NCBI GenBank assembly: GCA_032622095.1
Contig: CP136064.1
Span: 172,248,310 to 172,312,309, forward strand
Length of the DNA: 64,000 nucleotides
Direction: 5' to 3'
Source of the DNA: Siphonodentalium dalli
Lineage: Eukaryota; Mollusca; Scaphopoda; Gadilida; Siphonodentaliidae
The position numbers and the translations under genes were made by a program. The notes beneath the pieces were generated by a model that was given only the letters and a program-made list of their open reading frames with translations, made no database searches and had not been told where the DNA came from. Shown one piece after another: positions 1 to 11,800 of the stretch (its first letter is position 1; every line of letters starts with the position of its first letter).

Positions 1-420
1 AAAGTACCCACTCCACGGATTATAATCAAATAAACTAAGTGTACTGCTTGCCTGTTGTAAGTGTTGGCTTTTCTGGTGAGTACAACGTTGTGTATCGCAG
101 CGATAAATACATCGATAGCATGTTCTTATATAGATTTTCAAAACCTATGGTGAAGAGCGTTTATTTTTTCAGTGACCGCTAGCGATACAGCGCATATATT
201 ATAAATTCTTAGACGATTCTGATCACATAGCGTTTCGTATATAGGATCTAAACGACGTCCTCGTGTCATGCATCTCGTGTGTATGTACTCGCTATTCTGT
301 TGAAATCTGCATGGTTCCAGTTTGTGCGATCTCAGTTATATGTGTAGGGGTTCTCGGCATCGCAGAATTGTTTAAATACATAATAAGTATAAACTAGAGG
401 TGGGACTCTCCCAGTGGGAC

Positions 421-870
421 TAAGTATAGCTGAATAGGTCATTGTCGCATGGTTTCGAGCAAAAAGACACCCAGGATCTCTCAAACGGGCAAAACGACAC
501 CCATCAGGGTGTCCCAAACAAGCAAAATGACACCCAGGATCTCAAAGTCTCACCAAACAACGGGAATTTTGTTTAGTCGTCTGTTATTAATATTATGATA
601 ATTATTTGTTTGTGATCGGAGTGAAATATCAACGAAATTTAAATGGGCTTTGGGTCTGACTGTATGGCAGCGCAGTTCCGTATCCTTGATAGTTGGACCA
701 ATATTAATAGCAGACGACTAAAAAAAATTCCCGTTATTTGGTGAGACTTTGAGATCCTGGGTGTCATTTTGCTTGTTTGGGACACCCTGGGTGTCTTTTT
801 GTCCGTTTGGGGGATCCTGTGTGTCTTTTTGCTCGAAACCATGCGACAATGACCTATTCAGCCTAAGTAT
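421..870. repeat. Fold-back element A, unit 1
   Basis: Arms 421-594 and 700-870 are inverted copies of each other around a 105-base loop. Each arm itself contains repeated gacaccc(agg) modules separated by short spacers. No target duplication could be assigned. The short reading frames here (lysine/threonine/glutamine-rich) follow from the repeat and are not genes. The rest of 1-420 and 871-980 shows nothing I can name. Confidence 0.85.
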
Positions 871-979
871 ACCCCCGCAGTGCAACTGGGCTAAACCAAA
901 GTTGGTATATCTCTTCCTAAACACGTGTTATATAGTTTCCGGGGTATAAACTAATAAATAAGAGTCGAAGATATCTGTC

Positions 980-1148
980 CGGAAACGCTTTTATCAATTA
1001 CTATTGATTTTATATGGACAATTTTCTTATATAATGCGATGAATGGGACATTATTTCGTTACTATTTTAAACGTCCCAAATTTATTGCATGTATATTATA
1101 CCAGAACATTCGAAATAAAATCAATATTAATTGATAGAAGCGTTTCCT
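980..1148. repeat. Short inverted repeat, unit 1
   Basis: About 31 bases at 981-1012 (ggaaacgctt...attgatttt) pair with 1116-1148, about 100 bases apart. The same structure is present in units 2 and 3. The 96-residue frame over this stretch (1043-1333) changes its C-terminus between units through indels, so I do not call it a gene. Confidence 0.6.
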
Positions 1149-1789
1149 TAAAAACTCGGAACGAGCTCATAGTGGTAAATATCTGTGCCAAGTTTAAACC
1201 AAAAAATACTGACAAATGTAGGAACACAAGCTCGGATAAAGTTGCGTCCACGGTCGGACGGTTGGCAAGCGCAGAGTCCCCAGCATTGTTAGCATTGTGT
1301 TCTAAAATTAATCATTTTTGGAAAATCAAATAATCTTGTCTATATTTGCGTCGTGGGTTTGAAGAATTTCCGAATTGTTTAAAAGTTGCATCATATAGTT
1401 TTCTATAACAAAAAAGCCTTCCCGCCCCTATGCACTACCCTATGCGCCGCCGTCCCTTATACTCGGCTGCTGTACGTTGTGGTATATTATACGTCTCTTG
1501 CATACTATCACAACTTAAAGCACATGCGTATATAGGAACGGTGCACAAGGACAGTACAGGAGGTGGGACAGTGTATCGCGTTACAAGCCCCAGTGTTGTA
1601 CATACAAGGCAAGTCTGCCAATGTGCGAACGGGCACTAAATTTATCGTAAAGAGCGTTTATTCTGCCATCACATCAGAGCGTTAAATATTAAAGAGCGTT
1701 CTTAGTAAGATGTTATACTTATTATAATCAACTTGGGGCGCTTTGCGACGCCAGTGTGTTGCCGATGACATTGACAGTAAGTTTAAAGG

Positions 1790-2105
1790 GGTACTATACA
1801 CTAAATCCGGTAATTCATGGGACCATCTCCTTTTATACTGAACAGAATATATGTAACAAATGAATGAATTTGAGCCATGGTGTAGTACAAATACATCCAT
1901 GTGCTCTATGAACGATGCAAAACAACGTGGTAAGTATAATGAAAATGAATTTATGACTCCAGTCATAAATTCATTTTCATTATAATTACCATGTTATTTG
2001 TGTTGTTCATACGGTAAATGAGTGTATTTTGCACTCAGCCATGGTTCAAATTAATTCATTTGTTGCATATATATTGTGTTGAGTATAAAAGGAGATTTAG
2101 TGTAC
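1790..2105. repeat. Long palindrome, complete only in unit 1
   Basis: The centre is a perfect 22-bp stem with a 6-base loop (ctccag) at about 1942-1991. The arms continue imperfectly outward to about 1790 and 2105. Units 2 (26103-26290) and 3 keep only the left arm. The missing right arm is bounded in unit 1 by a shared agt. Confidence 0.8.
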
Positions 2106-2164
2106 AGTACCCATTTAAGTAAAATGGGGCTAATTTTGTGTCTTGTCGCAAAAAAGTGATCTTT

Positions 2165-2836
2165 TCATAATCACACTCTGTTATCACTTGAATGCGGTTC
2201 GATGTCACGTCACATTCTCTGTAGTCATATAAGCCTCTTATTTCGGAGTGCATTTTTTTAACGCTGCCGAATTTCGTCACGGCAAGAATTTTCGATTTTT
2301 ATACATTAATTGTTTGACGTCGTTAACATTGCACACACGATTCAACCAACACATAGCATTGCTATTTGAAGAAGAATTGAGCATGTATTTCAGTCAAAAA
2401 CTTACAACTTCTGGCACTGCTCCGGTTACTATTCCGGGTACTGAATTTTCACAACTGTAGTTCTCTCGAATAGTGTAAGCATGCAGTGTGAACTCCACCC
2501 ACAAATAAAAGCGAAAACTCTTGCGGTGACACTCTTTTCCGGCGTTCAAGTAGAAATTTCGAAGACGAAGAGGTGTACTTTTGTGCTACACTTTTCTCAT
2601 ACGAGACGGCATATATGCTCCATTTATAGCTATATATCTTGGAATGTCTGGCCTATACTTGATAACGTGGAGAAATAATAGAATAACTTTGAAATATGAT
2701 CCATTATTTTTAGCTTGAAATTCGACAGCGTTGATAAAATGCACACCGATAAAGCCGGGGACATAATAACTATACAGAGAAAGACGGCACACCGAACCGC
2801 ATTCAAGTGATTGTACAGAGTGTGATAATATGGACA
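2165..2836. repeat. Fold-back element B, unit 1
   Basis: The segment 2165-2295 and the reverse complement of 2697-2836 share cacttgaatgcggttcg, gtgcattttat/t and aacgctg(c/t)cgaattt in the same order: arms of about 120 bp around about 400 bases. Because of this, a forward frame (2248-2460) and a reverse frame (2586-2849) encode look-alike peptides, which argues against a real gene. Copies lie at about 26353-27028 and 52150-52825. Confidence 0.75.
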
Positions 2837-2910
2837 TTCCATCATGCAAGAATGTGACCTGTATTCACTGTTTACTCATATTTGTTATGTATTATCTTTG
2901 ATATCTATAA

Positions 2911-3303
2911 GGTTACGTCCACACGCTGGCAGGCGTTTCGTCGTAGAAAATCACATGGTGCCAGAATATGAACGGAAATAGGCATATAACATGCATCTTT
3001 ACCAAAGCGAACGACATGAGACGTTTATGAAATTTCACTTGTAACGGCGCTGCTGGCATTTGCCTTCAAATACCTGTATGATTTATTATTACGAGATAAT
3101 TGCATGTTTTCATGGGCAAATTCAGGTAGCATCACTACAGGTGGAACTACAGAGATTTTATTTCTCACTATATATATATAGATAGCTGTTGTACAGATGC
3201 ATTTTACATGCATTTCTGTTCATACTCTGGCATCATATCCTGTTCTACGATGTAAAGCCTGCAAATCATACCGTGCAAACTTGACAGTGTGTGAACGTAC
3301 CCT
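2911..3303. mobile_element. MITE family C, copy in unit 1
   Basis: The ends match in inverse orientation: ggttacgtccacacgctggca at the left and tgacagtgtgtgaacgtaccc at the right. The interior is also partly self-complementary (acttgtaacggcgctgctgg against its inverse near 3130). The family has three members per unit (also about 13500-13866 and 22820-23251). Confidence 0.75.
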
Positions 3304-3536
3304 AAATATATGGGCAAGATGTGTGCATTATCCCTATTTTTGAATTATGGAACTTTTAGTTATTTATAAAATATTTTGTTACGGGGGAACAACATGTTGA
3401 TAGCTCGCCAAGATTAGAAACTGTTCTGTTGATTTAGATGTGTCACCGTGTTGCCTTCGGTCAAATGTTGGGTGTTGGCTAAACAATAGATTAAGTGAGA
3501 GATTATCCGATTATATTGTTTCACATCGACCGGTTA

Positions 3537-3628
3537 ATTGGGCTGTCGTCGGGGTGGTCACGTGACGCGATTATAATCAATATGACCGGCCAATAAAATT
3601 GCCATGAGTGAAAGTGAGTCTATATATA
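3537..3628 (+). promoter_or_regulatory. cdc25 promoter block, unit 1
   Basis: Seen in order: inverted CCAAT (ATTGG, 3537-3541), E-box CACGTG (3559-3564), CCAAT (3590-3594) and TATATATA (3621-3628). A clean splice donor (gaag/gtaagt) follows about 76 bases after the TATA. Paired CCAAT boxes are typical of NF-Y-controlled G2/M genes, and CACGTG is the Myc/Max-class site. Their use here is inference. I saw no clear CHR element (TTTGAA) next to them. Confidence 0.6.
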
Positions 3629-3649
3629 CTGACTGGTTACCATTTCTTG

Positions 3650-3704
3650 CAATAATTTTTTCATTCGATTACTTTGGGAGTCAGATTTACTTTTACAATA
3701 GAAG
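3650..3704 (+). other. Predicted non-coding exon 1 of cdc25, unit 1
   Basis: Placed about 25-30 bases after the TATA box and ending at a near-consensus donor (gaag/gtaagt). It has no start codon. Intron 1 would run 3705-5826 and end at the cag before 5827, four bases upstream of the first coding ATG. The exact 5' end is a guess from the TATA spacing. Confidence 0.5.
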
Positions 3705-4726
3705 GTAAGTAATATACCATGCAGCCAGTAATATACCAGTAACAGATAGCGAGAATGATGCATCATGTGATTTATTCTATCCAACAATCACACATGATGG
3801 GAGGTATATAGTGGGTCTTTAATACTAATTATAAATTTATTTTTCATAATTTGACTGTGAAATTGTAAATATATATCATGGGACATATACTCCTCCCAGA
3901 ATGTTAAAACAAGTTTTAATTACTCCAATTTTTGCGGTGTTAGAAAATGTTCGATAAAAATAGTTTCTTTGTTGAGAATTATTACACCAAATTTTCAGAG
4001 AATATAGTTTAACATGTAGGCCTATGTAAATTACTGATGGAACACCTTATATTGCAGAATAATCTAAATGGGAAGTAAATTATGTTCTGAAAGTATATTT
4101 TAAAATGCACTTAGAAAATCATGTTACGTTAGATGAGCACCTGCATGGGCTCAACATAAGTCTATACATTAGCAGTCGACTCGGAACATTTCAATATTTT
4201 CTCGAATATAGTTATTTTCTCCAGATTATCCTCCAGTCTGCTGGAATTCATAATTATGGGGTCTTGTGGCTTCTTTACCGACCAATTATAACCACCTTCA
4301 CGCCTGCTATTATGGGAAACGTTCAACTGGTACATGTTTTCAAGAAGAACGTATATAATAGGTTACGAACGTTCATGTTGTAAGCTTTTAACACGTTTCG
4401 AATTCTGTCAGGAAAAAATCCAATGAAGGTCTCGTATAAAGAGCGTCTACGAAAAGCGGCAAGTAATAAAGAGCGTTATCAATTATGGAATTTTCTGCTC
4501 GATTTCGACGTATTACATAGGATGGTGACTGAATTTTCGTGATGCCCTTGTGATAAGAATAATGGTCATCGCAAGTATTTCCACTTTTCTTTTGCCTGCA
4601 TTCTAAGCGGAAAAAAAGGCTTATGGAAATGTGACTATGTTGTGTCAAATCAGACCGGCAAGTAAAAATAACATAGAACATATTGAATATGTCCAACCAC
4701 CTGATACATTGTTCAAGTAACCATAT

Positions 4727-5068
4727 CACCCGGATTACAGGCGAGCATTACAAAACAGAATTCTAAATTCACTTTTATTAGAAATCGGTTTAACTTTAAT
4801 CCACTGATTCAAGTCTGCCAAGCTGTGCCCGAAATCTCGACCCGCCCTCTGTGCCCTAATATAATCGTCTTGATGTTTGGCGTGTACATGTGACTGCGTG
4901 TGACCACCACCCGGACTACATGCGAGAATTACAAAAACCGAATACTAAATTCACTTTTATTAGAAATCGGTTTACCTTTAATCCACTGATTCAAGCCGTG
5001 TCCCAAATCTCGTCCTATGTGCCCTATAATCGGCTTAATGTTTGGTGTGGACTTGTGACTGTAGGTTG
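4727..5068. repeat. 181-bp direct duplication in cdc25 intron 1, unit 1
   Basis: Two head-to-tail copies start at 4727 and 4908 with cacccgga(t/c)ta and share the core cttttattagaaatcggttta. They have diverged by indels. The same pair, with the same 181-base period, sits at 28922/29103 and 54695/54876, so the duplication predates the array. The rest of intron 1 (3705-5826) is AT-rich with no gene that I can support. Confidence 0.75.
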
Positions 5069-5830
5069 ACACGTTCAATACACTATTAGTAGCATGTGGT
5101 GTCCTCACATATACAGCGGGATATATGTGCTAAAGCAAAACAAGAGGTATATTTAACGAAATCCTCCAAAAATAAAGCTTCGTCTATTTCAATAACAAGT
5201 TATGACTCGTTTGGAATTATTAGTTAGATATACCTGTTCGAGGGAAGGTTCCAATGGCTGCATATTTGATTACTATTTTGTGATAAGTTTGCATGCTTCT
5301 TATCCGATTCGTATAAATTAAAGAGTCCCTATCCCATTTCGCAGGATACACCAATACACGTATACTACCATACGCGAGTTATCTGTACTCGAAAAATGAG
5401 AAAATTAACACATGGCATGCGAATGTCATAATGGTTAGATATCGACCAACCTAAAAGGCTTTTTATTTTTTGACTATTCATACCTCAGATTCCCGAAAAA
5501 TCAAAAGTCGCGTTTGGAAAGAGCTTTTTATTTTTCTCATTGCACATTTTAGCGATATATGGAATTACGTTTTAATAGTATTAATTATACTTGTATTTAT
5601 TGTATAAGTTATATGCTTTCGGTGTGTTCATGGCGCATGAATAATGTCGATTGCAAGTGATATTCATTATTATTTGCCTCATGACCGAAATATGTATTTA
5701 GGAAAAAAGCTGCCTAATTTGTGACAAATCGGAGTTGATAGCTTTAATGAATTTCAGGGAAAACATTGAAAAAAAATTGGAGTCTCTAGGAATTATTTCA
5801 TATAACGATATTATATTTCACGTCAGACAC

Positions 5831-8800
5831 ATGGAATTAGAAAATTCAGAAAGTTCACCAACAACTGCAATCTCGGAGTCACCTGTTGCTATCGGTTGCC
5901 TGTCAATCATACCCCCTGGCTAAGATTATGTTGGGAGGACATGCATGTGCGCAGCTTAACATCTTGTGCGCTAATTGCAGCACAATTGATTTATTTCCCT
6001 CAACACGCTTTGGTCTGCGTTTTATTGTGCATATAACTGCGGAAAATCCATTTGATGATTATAGAAGTAGTGTGAAATTTAGAACCAAGTTGAGTAAGCG
6101 CGACTGTACTTCGGCTCGCAGATGTGAACAACTTGTCAATTGATACTGGTTGTTTTAAATCCTTCCGTAAAACACACGGCTTTTATTATAGCCGTCGTAA
6201 ATATTGTGTTTCAGAACAAAGATGCTATTCGAAGGCACCCCTGTGAGATTCTCGCTACCCAACGGCCTTAAGTCGGACTGCTTTGAAGACACCGACGACG
6301 AACACATGGAAATTGGGGATGCAATAACGCCTATATTCAAGAAATTTCGAGTCACACATGAGAACGAAGAATGTGGAAGTTCCAGCAGCGAAAACAAGAG
6401 CGATGAGGTAACTGAATAAACATTACGAGTATATAAGACGGTTGAATCTGAATTCTAGTTCATATTGTCAGTGCCTTGTACTCTGAGCAGATTTACACAT
6501 TTCATAAGATGAAGAGGACATCAAGTATGCTTGAAAACTGGGAGTCACCCGAATGCGTTCGTCCTCAGGTATATATTATGGAGCTCCTGATTTTGCATTG
6601 CACACATTCATCATTTAATCGGATTGTAACTGGACAAGACACGAAATACTATAATCACAGCATTATATAGTCTTAGAGAGAAACAAACTAACGAAAGTGA
6701 TAATAATTTTCCGATTGTTAATTTTTTTCCGTACTGACAGAGACAAACGCTATTATTTGACCATGTCACGAATTGACTAACAAGGAACGATCCTTATTGT
6801 TCCATGCCAAGGAACAGTTTTGTTTTTACTTGAATTAAGCCTTTCTGAGGCATAAACAGTCTCGTAAAAGTATATCATATATTTGCCAATATTCTCTAAC
6901 CAAGGCGATAATGTTTTATACCAAAACAAAATGCGTGCTTGTTTCCGGTAACCACCTGCCAAATCTCAAACACTCCGAGCAAAAATATTTTTCTCAATTT
7001 TGGACTTTTTCATCGCAAATTATATTATATTTCCTGGATCATCGTCGATACTCTAAGCATGAACGTCCCGTTCTCAATGTATACACTCCCCTGCATATTA
7101 TTTAAAGTCACATGTCGGTTTTCGACTGATATGTTGAGCTTTCAATGTGTTTCCACTTAGCGCAGGGACGTTGCTAGAAGGTATCCGCATCCACATTAAC
7201 CGCACCGCCCCTTTTGAACCACGCATCTTCCACTTATGTTGGAACTGGTCACAACTGGTCACGGTGCCTTGATCTTTCCAACTGTTGGAAATATTCAACG
7301 TGACACCCGCTAAGGTAGGAACGGTAATGGCCATGACAGGCCAAAATGTTAACAAAAAGTAGAAAATATGCGATCGTTGGTCTAAAATTAACAACTAATT
7401 ACATTTTATAAAATCAAATTATTCGAACCTATTTCTGATGTGAAATTTCGAACTAATGTTGTGTTAATCATGAAGTTTCCAACTGTTGCACATTGGAGGG
7501 GGCGAGACACTCTACCCCCTTCCCTGCTTCGACAACCCATAACCTGACGAATCTATTAAAATTAACGTGCTTCTTTCTATAATTTCCGAGTATTGCATTT
7601 CCCTTTCTTACCCAACAGTTCCAAATACGGCGCAGATCTGGATTAAACATGAGACGACACAAGTCATACAGCGGAACATCATCGAGCTCGCTGACTATAT
7701 CGCCGCCAAGAATTGATCTATCGGCAAGCGCAGGTGTCATGGACGCTATAATCAAAATGAACGTGACGACGGAGCTTATTGGTGACGCATCTACGGTACG
7801 TTCCTTGTTACACATGTTTGTGCATTCTTATTTCGTTTAATTATGTTTAAAGATGCCCCATCCTATTTGACACCAAAAAATAGTAAACATTTTCCTAAAC
7901 GCCAAACGCCATTCGTATGATAGACATCACGACCCCTCACAACATCAGCCGAAATAATACTACGAGACGGAATTTGCCATACAACATGCTTTAATAACGC
8001 TCTTTATGAAAACAGATAATTGGCAAACTTATAATAAAAGCGCTTTTGCTTGTTGTTTAACACCCTTTCTCATTTACCTACCTATACTATGTTTGTCAAA
8101 AACTTGACAAAAATACTGTGAAATACATTATAAAGGAACAGGTATTAACATAGAAATAGATTACGTGAGTTATTATTGCAATGTTATAGAGTTCCCTGTC
8201 AGATCTTCAAAAACTGTCCAAGTTTTGAACTGATGGAATATAATCTCTCTATGTGCGTAGCCAGCGTAGAGATTCATGGCATGTTCTAAGTCATATAGAG
8301 AATCTGAATGGATTGTTTCACTTTTCAGGTCCATACATTGCCACTGGTTCCAAGCGAACACACGGATCTTCGTTCAGTTAGTCCTGCCACTGTGAGTATA
8401 TCATCATCAAATCATCAATGTTAGACTAAGTCGCGATGACTTTTACACCTTGCAATAATAAATTAACATAAAGTATTTAGATGGAACGACTGTGAGAGTT
8501 ATTGTATGGATTACTGGATATACTATTTTTGCACCAGAAAACAGCATCGATTTGTTCCTTGAACTCGACTGGTGTGTTTGCTTCAACAATATGGTCTGGA
8601 AGATTGTTCCACGACGACGCAATCCCCACGCACATCTTTATTCTTTTTAGTATCTTCAGTTTGTGTTCTCGTGTTCTTTCGTATGCCGCTTTTTCGAAAC
8701 AATTGTATTGTCGATATTATAGAATCCATGCATCAGTTTAATCTCAATTTATTTCACGACGTAAATTTTTATTCCTAGTCAAATTCATTTTGAATTGTAA

Positions 8801-11800
8801 CATCTTCTATTGACTATAGACTCAGCTTAAATATGCAGCAACATTTGGCCATAGGAACGGGACTATATACAAGCTCGTGGTTTGTGTCCTCTGTCACGTG
8901 CACACTTATTTTATGTGCAATTATTTTGAATATAAAAGCAAATTAAACCATTTTTTGTATGTTGTATTAATAATATAGAGGAATAATTGAAATCATGAGG
9001 TATAAATTCAGCACCACGGTAATCTATATGCGATGTTTATTAATTTTATTGAAAGACATTAATTCAATTATCCCATTCTTTACTCCAAACTGCAAGACAT
9101 AGTTCATTCCCCTGCTACGCTGGACTGAACACTGCCAACATGTACACAGAATGAGAGGAAATCACTCATTTTTGTATTTAAGACTATTGTCAGTTACACT
9201 TTATTCTGTATTATTATGAGAAACCAAAATGTCCATATGCATTTGCAAATTGGCTGGATCAAGCCAGAATGAATTGTAACTGACAAAACATTTGATCAAA
9301 CACGTGTTATATTTATTACGAAAATATACATGACGGCAGCGGTCAGACCAGGGTATCTAGGGGACTGAACTCTATCTAGCAGCGTGTCTTTTTACTCAGA
9401 TATAAACTATATGTTTCCCTCCGCAGGTACACCAGCTTATACGAGGAGAATACAAAGATGTGATAGACAACCACGTGATCATCGATTGCAGATACCCGTA
9501 TGAATACGAAGGCGGACACATAGATGTAAGTGTACTTCAGTCAAGTTCATGCAATGCAAATAAGCAATTAGACCTCTAGTTCACCGTTAAGTTTAATTGT
9601 ATATTACCCGCTAATTAGGATTTCGGATAAGAACAGTGGCATGTACGTGCCTGATGCAAGGGTCTTAATACAATAGCCTATTTAATTCGGTCGCTTGAAA
9701 CGGACACAAAAACGGTGCATGTACAGACTTAATATACCCGTGGGAGTGGGGGAGGGTGCACACATAACTTGACCATGTCATAGATAATTTCCAACTGTTG
9801 TCACCTTATTAAAAACTTATGAGACGAACGCTCTTTAATCATACCGTATCAGAATATACTAAATAGGAAGGATATTTATTACTTCGTGCTGCAATCCCCG
9901 GATCCGATATGCGATGATACAAAGGGGACCATTGCTATACGTATAATTCGAGGATTCAAACCGTTGACGGTGATTCTGGACTGACACAACACTGCTTCGG
10001 TTACTCGCATTTATGTCGTATTATTTATTGACTTTGAATTAAACAAGTAACCTCAACTATAAAACAAATCGGAGCACCCTCTATTCGTAAAGTTTGAACT
10101 TGATTCCATTTATATTGGGATCAACTAAATATATGTTCGAAACTAATTGTTGCGTATATATATATAAGGTGAATATAAAAAGCTGTTGCTATATATAGAA
10201 ATCGTTATGCTACCTAGCCATCATTCAGCGTTCGCTGCATATAAACCCTCATTCGTTAGACATGTGGTTGCATATTTATCCCATACTATTTCTGTGCAAA
10301 TTTTACACAACCATAATCCTTATTATTATGACCCCACTCTGTATGGGCGTATACTGGATTGAGCTTGTCCATCCGTCCGGATATTTATCCCTCCATTTTA
10401 CAGTCGAGACGTTCCAGCCGCCCATTGGGCAGATATATATGTCACACACCGGTCGTCGGACCTGAATGAAATTTGCTATGGATTTTTCACGACTGAGTGT
10501 TCAATCGTTTTTTTCCTGATTTCCATTCTAGGGTTATTCATCTTTGTTTATCCGGGGTTTTTTTTTGTCCGTCGGAACAGATTATCTCACCGGTTGACGA
10601 ATTTGAGTGTTCAATCGTTTTCCCCGGTTTTCCGTTCTAGTTTTATTTACCATAGCCTATTGATGTGTAGAATACTGCATGCTATTTTTAATCCTTCTAG
10701 GGTGCCCTGAACTTGCACACAGAAGAATTGATCGCGAGATACTTACTGGATAATTCAGCACCAACAGGAAAGACAGTTTTAGTGTTCCACTGCGAATTCT
10801 CATCCAAGAGAGGTCCAAAACTGTGAGTTAGCACTTTTTCATATACTGAATGGATCCCTTCCATGACTGGAGCTTCCTGAAAATTTGCGAAAACCTGCAC
10901 CAATGCATTTTCTTATATATGCGAATATCCAATGGTGAGCCTCGCATATATAAGAGAATATATTGGCTTAACAATACTTACCTTGACCTTGTAAGCCAGT
11001 GCATTCTCTTATATGTGCGATGCTTCCGGTGTTGCCTTCACAACGGAACAGTAAAGAGGGTTTTGCATTTATCCTTCAAAATTACGTATACATGTACACT
11101 TAATTTGTAGAGATCAATTAGCCATATCTACGGTTTAACAAATCACAGCGAATATCCCAAGTGGTCGAAATATACTTAGCCTATTGTAAATTCCAGTTTA
11201 CAATCCCAATATATGTGTATGTAAATATGTGTGTGTGAAATTGGACAACTTAGTTCTACAACCTTTGACTGACCTTTTCCCCCATTGCAGGTTACGTTAT
11301 TTGCGACAGAAAGATCGAGAGGTCAATATAGAGAACTACCCCGCCCTGTGCTATCCAGAAATTTACATTCTAGAAGGTGGATACCAAGCATTCTACGACA
11401 ATAACAAGGTATGTTACAGTTCACGTATTCAAATCACTCGTTTTATAGTATGGCTTAATTGTTTCACATGTACCACAGTAGTCATGGCATACTGTGCGTG
11501 CTGAGTTAAAATTATAAACTTTACGGACAATTTCTGTAGAGCTGTGAGCGACATACTTAACTGTCATGTATAGTAATTATGGTGGACAATTGTCACCAAG
11601 CTTCCCCGCAGTAAGTCAGCACACATATACACCTTGTCACTAAGTCGCGGCCTTATTGGATCCATCCAGCCTCGTTCTGTGGTTTTAGTGCTACAGGTCG
11701 AAGTTCTGGAGTAGCATTTCCATATATGGAAGTCATGAATATTCAAAAGCCCCACATATGAAAATGCTACTCCCGAACTTTGACATGTAGCACTAAAATC

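Noticed and set aside
1043-1333. 96-codon frame present in all units
   Set aside because: Its C-terminus changes by indels between units, and it lies over an inverted repeat.
2248-2849. Overlapping forward and reverse frames conserved in all units
   Set aside because: They are the two arms of an inverted repeat read in opposite directions; the units are too similar for conservation to count.
4105-4383. 92-codon open frame in intron 1
   Set aside because: Unit 2 has a 2-base TA insertion that breaks it, and it matches no known family.
6459-6487. Upstream acceptors (tctag, gtcag) for the exon ending at 6568
   Set aside because: They look stronger than the chosen one but give the wrong phase after the exon ending at 6407.
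8502-8778. Forward frames in intron 6
   Set aside because: Antisense of the CR1-like LINE C-terminus, whose reverse-strand frame has the family motifs.
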